A stretch of 7,957 bases of DNA from Gammaproteobacteria bacterium (lineage in GTDB: Bacteria; Pseudomonadota; Gammaproteobacteria; J113). The stretch covers positions 1 through 7,957 of the forward strand of contig RFJX01000244.1 in the NCBI GenBank assembly GCA_003694425.1, read 5' to 3'. The notes under the pieces were generated by a model that was not told the origin of the DNA, did not search any database, and saw only the letters and a program-made list of their open reading frames with translations. Of this stretch, positions 1 to 6,689 are shown piece by piece (within the stretch, counting starts at the first letter, position 1; the number at the start of each line of letters is the position of its first letter). Made by a program: the position numbers and the translations under genes.

Positions 1-2
1 CT

Positions 3-695
3 CAGGCCCTGGCGAATCTGCTGGGGGTCACCGACCTCGAAGGGTGGCGCTTCCTCGATATCGGCTCGGGCAGCGGCCTCTCCTCGCTGGCGGCGCGGCG
101 GCTGGGGGCGCAGGTCCACTCCTTCGACTACGACCCGGAATCGGTGGCCTGCACCGCGGAGCTGCGCCGGCGCTTCGCCCCCGATGACCCCGAGTGGACG
201 GTGGAACAGGGCTCGGCGCTGGATGCGGACTACCTGCGCTCCCTGGGGCCGTTCGACATCGTCTATTCCTGGGGCGTGCTGCATCACACCGGGGCCATGG
301 AGCAGGCCCTGGCCAACGCCCTGATCCCGCTGTCGCACAACGGGCTGCTGGTGTTGGCCCTGTACAACGATCAGGGCTGGATCAGCCGCTACTGGACGGC
401 GGTCAAGCGGACCTACAACCGCGGGCCGGCCGGAAGGGCGGCGATGATCGCCCTGCATGCCCCCTATCTGCTGGGGGCGCGGTGGCTGGCTCGCGCCCTG
501 ACCGGGCGGCTGCGCCTGGGGCGGGGGATGTCCCTGTGGCACGACATGCTCGACTGGCTCGGCGGCTATCCCTTCGAGGTGGCCAGCCCTGCGCGGGTCA
601 TCGATTTCTACCGCCGGCAGGGTCTGGTGCCCGAATCGGTGCGTGGCTGCGGCCGCCGGCACGGCTGCAACGAGTTCGTCTTCCGGCGGAGCTGA
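3..695 (+). CDS. Class I SAM-dependent methyltransferase (5' end cut by window)
   Basis: The reading frame is open from the first complete codon, so the true start lies upstream and 230 residues are visible. Visible residues about 17-25 read FLDIGSGSG, the class I methyltransferase motif I that binds S-adenosylmethionine. It is followed by an acidic strand-2 end (FDYD, about 41-44) and by FDIVYSWGVLHH near residue 84, the usual strand-4 region of this fold. The C-terminal third (HDMLDWLGGYPFEVA, then a NEFVFRR-type end) matches a subgroup common in polysaccharide clusters. It probably methylates a sugar or glycan in the cytoplasm, but the acceptor cannot be read from sequence. The stop TGA at 693-695 is only 6 bp before the best start of the next gene, which is in the same frame. 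The fold is secure; the substrate is unknown. Confidence 0.88.
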   Translation, partial: QALANLLGVTDLEGWRFLDIGSGSGLSSLAARRLGAQVHSFDYDPESVACTAELRRRFAPDDPEWTVEQGSALDADYLRSLGPFDIVYSWGVLHHTGAMEQALANALIPLSHNGLLVLALYNDQGWISRYWTAVKRTYNRGPAGRAAMIALHAPYLLGARWLARALTGRLRLGRGMSLWHDMLDWLGGYPFEVASPARVIDFYRRQGLVPESVRGCGRRHGCNEFVFRRS

Positions 696-701
696 GCAGC
701 A

Positions 702-1877
702 CTGCCGGAGATCCTCTACATCATCGGCGATCTGGACGTCGGCGGCTGCGAGCGGCATCTGCGGCAGGTGCTGCCGCGACTGCGGCAGCGGGGACTGCGG
801 CCCCGGGTCTGGTGCCTGACCCATCGCGGGGCCCTGGCCGACGAGCTGGAGGCGGAGGGCGTGCCGGTCCACGCCCCGGACCTGCGCCCGCCGGCCTTCC
901 TCCCGGCCGCGCTGCGGCGGATCCTGATTCTGCCGGTGACGGTGCTGGGCCTGCTCCGGCTGCTCCTGCGCCGGCGGCCGGCAATCGTGCACTGTTTCCT
1001 TCCGGCGGCCTATCTGGTCGGCGCGCCCTGCGCACTGCTGGCGAGGGTGCCGGTGCGCCTGATGAGCCGGCGCAGCCTCAGTGACTACCAGTCCGGCCAC
1101 CCCTGGCTGGCCCGTATCGAACGCCGCCTGCACCCGCACATGACCCGGGTGCTGGCCAACTCCCGGGCGGTCCTCGAACAACTGCGGGAGGAGGGGGTCC
1201 CCGAAGCACGCCTGCACCTGATCTACAACGGCGTCGACACCGGCCGTTTCCGTCCGGTCACTCCCGCGGAACGCCAGGCTCTGCGCCGGGAACGGGGGAT
1301 CGGGGCGGATGCCCTGGTCCTGCTGGTGGTGGCCAATCTCATCCCCTACAAGGGGCATGCCGATCTGATCGAGGCACTGGCCGGGATCGCCGGGGACCTG
1401 CCGCACGGCTGGCAGTTGCTGCTGGTCGGGCGAGACGACGGGATCGGCGGCGCGCTCCTCGATCAGGCGCGCGAGCGGGGGATCGGCGCCAACCTGCATC
1501 TGCTCGGGCCCCGCGCGGATGCCGCGGCCTTCATGCAACTGGCCGACATCGGCGTCCTGCCCTCGCACCAGGAGGGCTTCAGCAACACCCTGCTGGAGTC
1601 CATGGCCTGCGGGCTGCCGATGGTGGCGACCCGGGTGGGCGGAAACCCCGAGGCGGTCGAGGACGGGCACAGCGGCCTGCTGGTGCCGCCCCGGGATCCG
1701 GCCGCGCTCGGACGGGCACTGCGCCGGCTGGCCCTGGACGGGGAACTTCGGCACCGCCTGGGGGCGGGCGCGCGCCGGCGCTGCGAGGAGAACTTCGCCC
1801 TGGAGGGCTGCGTCGACGCCTATGCACATCTCTACCGTTCCCTGTTGCCCGACGGGGAGGCACCATGTGCGGAATAG
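702..1877 (+). CDS. GT4-family glycosyltransferase, probable CTG start
   Basis: A GT-B fold retaining glycosyltransferase of family GT4, expected to transfer a sugar from a nucleotide donor to a lipid-linked glycan at the inner face of the membrane. The first GTG in frame (768) would cut off the N-terminal strand and the GGxE loop: homology-like sequence ILYIIGDLDVGGCERHL begins at 711. The only plausible start codon after the upstream TGA is CTG at 702, with GGAG at 688-691 as a ribosome site 10 bp upstream. This gives 391 residues, normal for GT4. With that numbering, G14-G15-x-E17 is the N-terminal loop, VVANLIPYKG (about 209-218) opens the C-terminal domain, and E291/E299 form the EX7E donor-site motif in EGFSNTLLE, followed by the GLLVPPRDPAAL segment. 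The last 13 bp overlap asnB. Sequences of this type resemble GT4 enzymes of exopolysaccharide loci; donor and acceptor are unknown. Confidence 0.9.
   Translation: MPEILYIIGDLDVGGCERHLRQVLPRLRQRGLRPRVWCLTHRGALADELEAEGVPVHAPDLRPPAFLPAALRRILILPVTVLGLLRLLLRRRPAIVHCFLPAAYLVGAPCALLARVPVRLMSRRSLSDYQSGHPWLARIERRLHPHMTRVLANSRAVLEQLREEGVPEARLHLIYNGVDTGRFRPVTPAERQALRRERGIGADALVLLVVANLIPYKGHADLIEALAGIAGDLPHGWQLLLVGRDDGIGGALLDQARERGIGANLHLLGPRADAAAFMQLADIGVLPSHQEGFSNTLLESMACGLPMVATRVGGNPEAVEDGHSGLLVPPRDPAALGRALRRLALDGELRHRLGAGARRRCEENFALEGCVDAYAHLYRSLLPDGEAPCAE
1673..1705 (+). repeat. 33-bp direct repeat, copy 1 (inside first GT4 gene)
   Basis: This stretch matches 4752-4784 at 32 of 33 positions (24 identical bases, one T/C difference, then 8 identical bases). 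It encodes the same peptide, GLLVPPRDPAA, in the same frame of both GT4 genes. It reflects a conserved GT4 segment with near-identical codon choice, and it is also a possible homology for recombination across asnB. Confidence 0.8.
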
Positions 1878-3811
1878 CGGGTTTCCTCCAGTCCTCCGCG
1901 GCCCTGCCGCTGCAGGGGCAGGAGGCGATCGTTCGCACCATGCGCGACGCGCTGACGCATCGGGGACCGGACCGGGGCGGCGACTGGTGCGATCCTGCCG
2001 CCGGCATCGCCCTGGGCCATCGCCGTCTGGCCATCCTCGATCTCTCGTCGGCGGGGGATCAGCCGATGGTCTCGGCCGACGGCCGCTACGTACTCGCCTT
2101 CAACGGCGAGATCTACAACCACCACGAGCTGCGCGGTGAGCTGGAGGCCGCCGGCCACCGTTTTCGCGGGCACTCGGACACCGAGTCCCTGCTCGAGGGG
2201 ATCGCGGCCTGGGGCCTCGTCCCGACCCTGCAGCGAAGCCGCGGGATGTTCGCCCTGGCGCTGTGGGATCGCAGGGAGCGGCGTCTCTCCCTGGCCCGGG
2301 ACCGTTTCGGCGAGAAGCCGCTCTACTACGCCGTCAATGGCAGCGCCTTTATCTTCGCCTCCGAGCTGAAGGCGCTGCACCGCCACCCGGACTTCCGGCC
2401 CGAACTCGACCGGGACGCCCTCTGTCTCTATCTGCGGCACAACTACGTGCCGCAACCCTTTTCCATCTATCGCGGGGTGGCCCAGGTCCCGCCGGGCTGT
2501 CTCCTCAGCCGCGACGCCTCCGGCCGGCAGACCGGCCCCGATCCCTGGTGGTCCCTCTCCGCAACGGTGATGGAGGCCATGGAGCACCCCTGGCGGGGCA
2601 GCGAGGCGGAGGCCGTGGAGGCGTTGGAGGCCCTGCTCGACGAGGTGGTGGCCGAACGCCTGGAGGCGGACGTCCCGCTCGGGGCGCTGCTCTCCGGCGG
2701 CATCGATTCCTCGCTCGTCACCGCCCTGATGCAGCGCCGCGCCGGTGAGCCGGTGCGTACCTTCAGCGTCGGCTATGCCGACCGGATCTACGACGAGGCG
2801 CCGCATGCCGCCCGGGTGGCGGCACACCTGGACACCCGCCACACCGAACTCACGGTCACGCCGGAAGAGGCCCTGGCGCTCATTCCCGATCTGCCGCAGA
2901 TCTACGACGAGCCCTTCGCCGACGCCTCCCAGATCCCGACCACGCTGATCAGCCGGCTCACGCGCCGGCGCGTGACCGTGGCCCTGACGGGCGACGGCGG
3001 GGACGAGCTCTTCGGCGGCTACAACCGCTACTTCTGGGCCCTGCGGCTGCAGCGGGCGGCGGCAGTGCCGGCGCCGCTGCGCCGTGCCGCGGGCGCGGCG
3101 ATCCGGCTGCTCCCGCCCGCTCTGTGGGACCGGCTGTTCGCCATGCTCTCGCCACTGCTGCCGGCTCACCTCCGCTTCAGCCTGCCCGGTGACAAGCTGC
3201 ACAAGCTCGCCGGCCTGCTCGCCTTCACCGACCCTGCCGATCTCTATCGCCGGCTGATCAGCCACTGGCCGCAGCCGGAACAGCTGGTGATCGGGGGCCG
3301 GGAACCCGGTCTGTTGCGGGAGGTGGAGGCAGGCCTGCCCGGCAAGGTGAGCGGCGCCCGGCGCATGATGTACCTGGACACGGCCGGCTATCTGCCGGGC
3401 GACATCCTCACCAAGGTCGACCGGGCAGCGATGTCGGCCAGCCTGGAGACCCGTGTCCCCCTGCTCGACCACCGCCTGCTCGCCTTCGCCTGGAGCCTGC
3501 CGCCGGAACTGCTGATCCGGGGAGGACAGGGCAAGTACCTGCTGCGCCGGGTGCTGCATCGCCATGTCCCGCCGGCGCTGGTGGAGCGCCCCAAGATGGG
3601 CTTCGCCGTGCCGCTGGAGGCCTGGCTGCGCGGGCCGTTGCGCGACTGGGCCGAGGTCCTGCTGGACGAGGGACGCCTGCGCCGGGAGGGCATATTCGAA
3701 CCCGGTCCGATCCGCCGGCGCTGGGCGGAACACCTCTCCGGCCGCCGCAACTGGCAATACCCCCTCTGGGGCGTACTGATGTTCCAGGCCTGGCGGGAGC
3801 GCTGGTCATGA
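1865..3811 (+). CDS. asnB: AsnB-type glutamine-dependent amidotransferase (asparagine synthase family)
   Basis: Class II amidotransferase with an N-terminal glutaminase domain and a C-terminal ATP-pyrophosphatase synthetase domain. After Met removal Cys2 (MCGIAGF) is the catalytic nucleophile; HRGPD (about 32-36), FNGEIYN (79-85) and HSDTE (about 102-106) line the glutamine pocket. SGGIDSS at 277-283 is the PP-loop, and LTGDGGDELFGGYNRY (about 374-389) completes the synthetase site. At 648 residues it is in the range of the long AsnB proteins found in O-antigen and exopolysaccharide loci. In this context it more likely amidates a sugar carboxylate (for example a uronic acid) or another cell-surface precursor than makes free asparagine, but housekeeping asparagine synthesis cannot be excluded. 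ATG 1865 follows a strong GGGGAGG (1854-1860), overlaps the upstream GT4 end by 13 bp, and the stop overlaps the next start as ATGA. Confidence 0.95.
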   Translation: MCGIAGFLQSSAALPLQGQEAIVRTMRDALTHRGPDRGGDWCDPAAGIALGHRRLAILDLSSAGDQPMVSADGRYVLAFNGEIYNHHELRGELEAAGHRFRGHSDTESLLEGIAAWGLVPTLQRSRGMFALALWDRRERRLSLARDRFGEKPLYYAVNGSAFIFASELKALHRHPDFRPELDRDALCLYLRHNYVPQPFSIYRGVAQVPPGCLLSRDASGRQTGPDPWWSLSATVMEAMEHPWRGSEAEAVEALEALLDEVVAERLEADVPLGALLSGGIDSSLVTALMQRRAGEPVRTFSVGYADRIYDEAPHAARVAAHLDTRHTELTVTPEEALALIPDLPQIYDEPFADASQIPTTLISRLTRRRVTVALTGDGGDELFGGYNRYFWALRLQRAAAVPAPLRRAAGAAIRLLPPALWDRLFAMLSPLLPAHLRFSLPGDKLHKLAGLLAFTDPADLYRRLISHWPQPEQLVIGGREPGLLREVEAGLPGKVSGARRMMYLDTAGYLPGDILTKVDRAAMSASLETRVPLLDHRLLAFAWSLPPELLIRGGQGKYLLRRVLHRHVPPALVERPKMGFAVPLEAWLRGPLRDWAEVLLDEGRLRREGIFEPGPIRRRWAEHLSGRRNWQYPLWGVLMFQAWRERWS

Positions 3812-4953
3812 GCGGGGCCAGGCTGCTGTATGTGGTCACCGAGGACTGGTACTTCTGCTCCCACCGCCTGCCGCTGGCGGTGGCGGCAAGGGAGGCCGGA
3901 TGCGAGGTGGCGGTGGCGACCCGGGTGGAGCGGCACGCGGAGGCGATCCGGCAGGCAGGTGTGCGCCTGATCCCGCTCCGTCGGCTGAGGCGCCGCTCGG
4001 GCAATCCGCTGCGGGAGCTGGCCGCCCTGTTCGAGCTGTTGCGGATCTTCCGCCGCGAGCGCCCCGAACTGGTGCACCTGGTGGCGCTCAAGCCGGTGAT
4101 CTACGGGGGGCTGGCCGCGCGGCTGGCCGGGGTGCCGCACACGGTCGCCGCCATCGCCGGCATGGGCCACTTGTTCACCGCCGGGGATCGCCGCACCCGC
4201 CTGCTGGCGGGGCTGGTGCGCCGGCTCTACCGCCTGGCGCTGGGTGGACCTGGTACCGCCGTGATCGTGCAGAATCCGGACGACCGCGCGGCCCTGGTGG
4301 AGGGTGGGATCATTCCCGGGGAGCGCTGCCACCTGATCCGCGGCTCCGGCGTGGACCTGACCCGCTTCACGCCGCAGCCGGAGCCGGCAGGCCCGGTGAC
4401 GGTGATGCTGGCCTCCCGTCTGCTCTGGACCAAGGGGGTGGGGGAGTTCGTGAAGGCGGCCCGGCTCCTGCGCGACGAGGGCTGCCGCTTCGTGCTGGTC
4501 GGCGACCCCGATCCGGAGAACCCCGCCGCCATCGAGCCGGCCACCCTCGCGGCCTGGGTGGAGGAGGGGGTGGTCGAGCACTGGGGCTGGCAGGAGGAGA
4601 TGACCTCCGTCCTGGCCCGGGCCCACGTCGTCTGTCTGCCCTCGTACCGTGAGGGCCTGCCCAAGGTCCTGCTGGAGGCGGCGGCCCTGGGACGGGCCCT
4701 GGTAGCCACCGACGTCCCCGGCTGCCGCGAGGTGGTGATCGATGGCCAGACCGGCCTGCTGGTGCCGCCCCGGGACCCGGCCGCCCTGGCGCAGGCCATC
4801 GCCCAGTTGGTAGGGACACCGGCCTTGCGCCGGGAGCTGGGGCGTGCCGCCCGTGTGCGAGTGGAAAGGGAGTTCTCCCTCGAGAGGGTGATCAAGGAAA
4901 CCATCAGTCTCTATTCCAGGGTACTGAACGAGCCTTCATGCAGGTGTGAGTAA
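3808..4953 (+). CDS. GT4-family glycosyltransferase
   Basis: A second GT-B/GT4 glycosyltransferase, 381 residues, soluble or peripherally membrane-bound. The N-terminal sequence VTEDWYFCSHRLPLA and the following region LVHLVALKPVIYGGLAAR are typical of a GT4 subgroup that is frequent in O-antigen clusters. The C-terminal domain begins near residue 201 (ASRLLWTKGVGEF), and E282/E290 in EGLPKVLLE form the EX7E motif that contacts the nucleotide-sugar donor. GLLVPPRDPAAL follows, as in the first GT4. ATG 3808 lies in an ATGA overlap with the asnB stop and has GGGAG at 3795-3799, 8 bp upstream, so its translation is probably coupled to asnB. It is the last gene of the first polysaccharide block; 14 bp after its stop the promoter of an unrelated toxin-antitoxin module begins. 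Its linkage specificity is unknown. Confidence 0.93.
   Translation: MSGARLLYVVTEDWYFCSHRLPLAVAAREAGCEVAVATRVERHAEAIRQAGVRLIPLRRLRRRSGNPLRELAALFELLRIFRRERPELVHLVALKPVIYGGLAARLAGVPHTVAAIAGMGHLFTAGDRRTRLLAGLVRRLYRLALGGPGTAVIVQNPDDRAALVEGGIIPGERCHLIRGSGVDLTRFTPQPEPAGPVTVMLASRLLWTKGVGEFVKAARLLRDEGCRFVLVGDPDPENPAAIEPATLAAWVEEGVVEHWGWQEEMTSVLARAHVVCLPSYREGLPKVLLEAAALGRALVATDVPGCREVVIDGQTGLLVPPRDPAALAQAIAQLVGTPALRRELGRAARVRVEREFSLERVIKETISLYSRVLNEPSCRCE
4752..4784 (+). repeat. 33-bp direct repeat, copy 2 (inside second GT4 gene)
   Basis: Second copy of the repeat at 1673-1705 (32/33 identity), in the same frame and encoding the same peptide. The two copies are 3,079 bp apart and flank the whole asnB gene. 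Confidence 0.8.
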
Positions 4954-4967
4954 TGGACGAGGCTTTC

Positions 4968-4996
4968 TTGCCTGCCTGCAGCAATGTAGCTACAAT
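4968..4996 (+). promoter_or_regulatory. Sigma70-type promoter of the Phd/VapC module
   Basis: TTGCCT at 4968-4973 (4/6 match to the -35 consensus) is followed by a 17-bp spacer and TACAAT at 4991-4996 (5/6 match to the -10). Transcription would start near 5003, leaving a leader of about 28 bases before the antitoxin ATG. The local drop in GC compared with the flanking genes supports it. Inferred from sequence only. Confidence 0.62.
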
Positions 4997-5019
4997 TCTG
5001 TGTTGAAAGTAGCCACAAT
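4985..5019 (+). promoter_or_regulatory. Palindromic operator for antitoxin autoregulation
   Basis: TGTAGCTACA at 4985-4994 is a perfect 10-bp palindrome that overlaps the -10 box. An 11-bp near-copy of its right part (GTAGCTACAAT at 4986-4996) recurs as GTAGCCACAAT at 5009-5019, 23 bp downstream, just after the predicted transcription start. YefM-type antitoxins are known to bind palindromes with TGTA/TACA half-sites over their own promoter, so this is the likely site where the antitoxin and toxin-antitoxin complex repress the module. Binding itself is inferred. Confidence 0.55.
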
Positions 5020-5030
5020 GGGCTCTCTTG

Positions 5031-5276
5031 ATGAAAGTATCCGTTCGTGAATTGAAAAATCACCTCTCTGCCTATCTTCACCGGGTCGAGGCGGGGGAAA
5101 CGATTCAGGTCTGTCGCCACAAGACCCTGGTTGCGGACATCGTCCCTGTAGGTGGGACGGGTGATGTCCGCATTCCGGGGGTCGTATGGAACGGGAGGAA
5201 ACCCCGGGGTGGCCGGAACCGGCCGGTGATTCCCGGGCGCTCGGTGGCGGACATGGTCCTGGAGGAGCGTGATTGA
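5031..5276 (+). CDS. Phd/YefM-family antitoxin of a PIN-toxin module
   Basis: 81-residue type II antitoxin, usual length for the family. The N-terminal half, KVSVRELKNHLSAYLHRVEAGE followed by IQVCRHKTLVADIVPV, is the Phd/YefM DNA-binding fold. The C-terminal part (VVWNGRKP about 52-59, then PGRSVADMVLEERD) is the flexible toxin-neutralising tail typical of antitoxins paired with PIN toxins. ATG 5031 is chosen over an in-frame TTG at 5028 because the family begins MKVSVRELK. The ribosome site is weak (GGG at 5020-5022). Its stop overlaps the toxin start by 4 bp, and its 3' end carries the toxin's strong ribosome site. The first codons are AT-rich (GAATTGAAAAATCAC at 5048-5062), unlike the neighbouring polysaccharide genes, which suggests separate acquisition. 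It should repress its own promoter at the palindrome upstream. Confidence 0.92.
   Translation: MKVSVRELKNHLSAYLHRVEAGETIQVCRHKTLVADIVPVGGTGDVRIPGVVWNGRKPRGGRNRPVIPGRSVADMVLEERD
5261..5267 (+). promoter_or_regulatory. Shine-Dalgarno site that fixes the TTG start of the first toxin
   Basis: GGAGGAG lies 5 bp upstream of TTG 5273. The toxin frame has a TGA at 5270-5272 immediately before the TTG, so no earlier start is possible, and a later start would remove the first catalytic aspartate. A strong ribosome site therefore compensates for a weak start codon. Confidence 0.75.
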
Positions 5277-5695
5277 TCCTCTATCTGGATACCTCGGCGC
5301 TGGTGAAGGCCTATGTGGAGGAGCAGCATACTGCCAAGGTACTGGGTGCTATCAACGAAGCGACGGCAGTTGCCAGTCATGTGATCGCCCAGGTGGAAGC
5401 CCGCTCCGCCTTTGCCCGGCTGTTACGAGAGGGACGCATTGACGAGCCCGGCTGGCAGACCCTGCGCTGCGGTTTCATGGAGGACTGGCAGAACTACATG
5501 CAGGTCGGCACGACCCGCAAGCTGGTCGATCTCGCCGCCGAGTATGTCGAGGCCTTTTCCCTTCGTGCCTATGACAGCATGCACCTGGCTGCTGCCCGGA
5601 TCCTGCAGGAGGGCCAGGAGGATACGGTGGTGTTCGCCTGTTTCGACGGAAGACTCAATCAGGCCGCCGCTGTGATGGGCCTCGGGCTGCTTTGA
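5273..5695 (+). CDS. vapC: PIN-domain ribonuclease toxin (VapC-like), TTG start
   Basis: A 140-residue PIN-domain protein, a metal-dependent RNase that in VapC toxins cleaves tRNA or rRNA and stops translation when its antitoxin is lost. The four expected acidic residues are present: D6 (LDTSALVKAY), E42 (QVEARSAF), D101 (AYDSMHLAAA) and D125 (FDGRLNQAA), so the enzyme looks intact. The order antitoxin-toxin, the 4-bp TTGA overlap and the Phd-type partner mark a type II module. TTG 5273 is the only possible start, as an in-frame stop precedes it. The SDR gene begins 4 bp after its stop, so toxin and sugar gene almost certainly share a transcript. The RNA target is unknown. Confidence 0.92.
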   Translation: MILYLDTSALVKAYVEEQHTAKVLGAINEATAVASHVIAQVEARSAFARLLREGRIDEPGWQTLRCGFMEDWQNYMQVGTTRKLVDLAAEYVEAFSLRAYDSMHLAAARILQEGQEDTVVFACFDGRLNQAAAVMGLGLL

Positions 5696-5699
5696 GCCG

Positions 5700-6665
5700 G
5701 TGATCCCAGCACCGGTCCTCGTCACCGGCGCTACCGGCTTCGTCGGGCGGTCGCTCTGCCGGCTGCTGGTGGAGCGGGGCATCCCATGCCGGGCCGCGAT
5801 CCGCATCCCGCTGGCCGCACCGGACCTGCCCACTCCTGTGCAGTCCGTCGTCACCGGTGACATCGGCCCGGCGACCGACTGGAGCGAGGCACTAACTGAG
5901 GTGGAGGCGGTGGTGCACCTGGCCGCCCGGGTCCACCACCTGAAGGATGACCAGCCGGGCCTGTACCGTCAGGTCAACACCCTGGGCACCCTGCACCTGG
6001 CCGGGCAGGCCGCCCGGGCTGGGGTGCGGCGCTTCGTCTTCCTGAGCAGCGTGAAGGCGGTGGGGGAGTCCGGCCATCTGACACCCGATACCCCGCCGAC
6101 GCCGGCCGATGCCTATGGCCGCAGCAAGCGCGAGGCCGAGCTCGGCCTGCGCGATCTCGAGGCCCGCACCGGCATGGAGGTGGTGATCCTGCGCCCGCCG
6201 CTGGTCTACGGCCCCGGGGTGCGGGCCAATTTCCTGCGCCTGCTGCGGCTGATCGATCGTGGGGTCCCGCTGCCGCTGGCCAGCGTGGACAACCGTCGCA
6301 GCCTGCTCTACGTCGACAACCTGGCCGACGCCATCCTGACCTGCCTGGCACACCCGGCGGCCGCCGGGCAGACCTTCTACGTCTCCGACGGCGAGCCGCT
6401 CTCCACCCCCGCCCTGATCCGGCACCTCGCCCACGCCCTGGGCCGGCCCGCCCGGCTGGTCCCCTTCCCTCCGGTCCTGCTGCGCCTGGCCGCCCGCCTG
6501 CTCGGACGCGGCGCGCTCGCGGATCGCCTGCTCGGTGATCTGACCGTCGATGACCTCCCGCTGCGCAGGACGCTCACCTGGACACCGCCCTGTTCCATCG
6601 AGGAGGGGATGGCCCGGACCGCACGCTGGTACATGCAGCCCGGGAGGCCCAGTGGCCCTTTTTGA
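5700..6665 (+). CDS. Extended SDR: nucleotide-sugar 4-reductase/epimerase, WbpV-like
   Basis: NAD(P)-dependent extended short-chain dehydrogenase, 321 residues, acting on an activated sugar in the cytoplasm. VTGATGFVG at 8-16 is the TGxxGxxG dinucleotide site; LAARVHH follows strand 4; S116/S117 and Y139-x-x-x-K143 (YGRSK) form the catalytic set. The pattern FVFLSSVKAVGE...YGRSKREAE and the position directly before a WbpL-type transferase resemble WbpV, the reductase that completes UDP-N-acetylquinovosamine from the 4-keto intermediate. An epimerase role on another UDP-sugar is the main alternative. The GTG start at 5700 places the Rossmann strand at residue 6, but the only ribosome site is a poor GAG next to the toxin stop, so translation may depend on ribosomes finishing the toxin. 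Its stop codon is inside the -35 box of the next toxin-antitoxin promoter. It is the only polysaccharide gene between the two modules. Confidence 0.9.
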   Translation: MIPAPVLVTGATGFVGRSLCRLLVERGIPCRAAIRIPLAAPDLPTPVQSVVTGDIGPATDWSEALTEVEAVVHLAARVHHLKDDQPGLYRQVNTLGTLHLAGQAARAGVRRFVFLSSVKAVGESGHLTPDTPPTPADAYGRSKREAELGLRDLEARTGMEVVILRPPLVYGPGVRANFLRLLRLIDRGVPLPLASVDNRRSLLYVDNLADAILTCLAHPAAAGQTFYVSDGEPLSTPALIRHLAHALGRPARLVPFPPVLLRLAARLLGRGALADRLLGDLTVDDLPLRRTLTWTPPCSIEEGMARTARWYMQPGRPSGPF

Positions 6666-6689
6666 CAGGGGCAGCAAAAGTATTACTAT
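6662..6689 (+). promoter_or_regulatory. Sigma70-type promoter of the VapBC module
   Basis: TTGACA at 6662-6667 is a perfect -35 consensus and contains the TGA stop of the SDR gene. A 16-bp spacer leads to TACTAT at 6684-6689 (4/6 of the -10 consensus); TATTAC at 6687-6692 is an alternative with a 19-bp spacer. The region is markedly AT-rich against the surrounding genes and lies just before the antitoxin ATG at 6721. Confidence 0.6.

Noticed and set aside
194..1084. 296-codon + frame over the methyltransferase/GT4 junction
   Set aside because: Out of frame with the motifs of both genes; Gly/Ala/Pro/Arg-rich shadow. Its only relevance is that it contains the CTGAGCAGC alternative start context discussed for the GT4.
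1832..3757. 641-codon open frame on the - strand across asnB
   Set aside because: It lies entirely opposite a gene with intact catalytic motifs; its product is low-complexity, rich in Gln/Gly/Arg, with no domain. Long antisense frames are expected at this GC content.
3388..4626. 412-codon open frame on the - strand across the second GT4 and the asnB end
   Set aside because: Antisense shadow of two well-supported genes; composition is His/Gln/Arg-rich and resembles no family.
4954..5030. Possible terminator after the second GT4 gene
   Set aside because: TGCAGG (4939-4944) and CCTGCA (4975-4980) could pair, but the loop is about 30 bases and no U-tract follows; it is better explained by the TA promoter and operator.
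4911..5120. Small - strand frame over the TA promoter region
   Set aside because: 69 codons overlapping the promoter and antitoxin start; no recognisable domain or ribosome site. A transcript could exist but nothing supports a protein.
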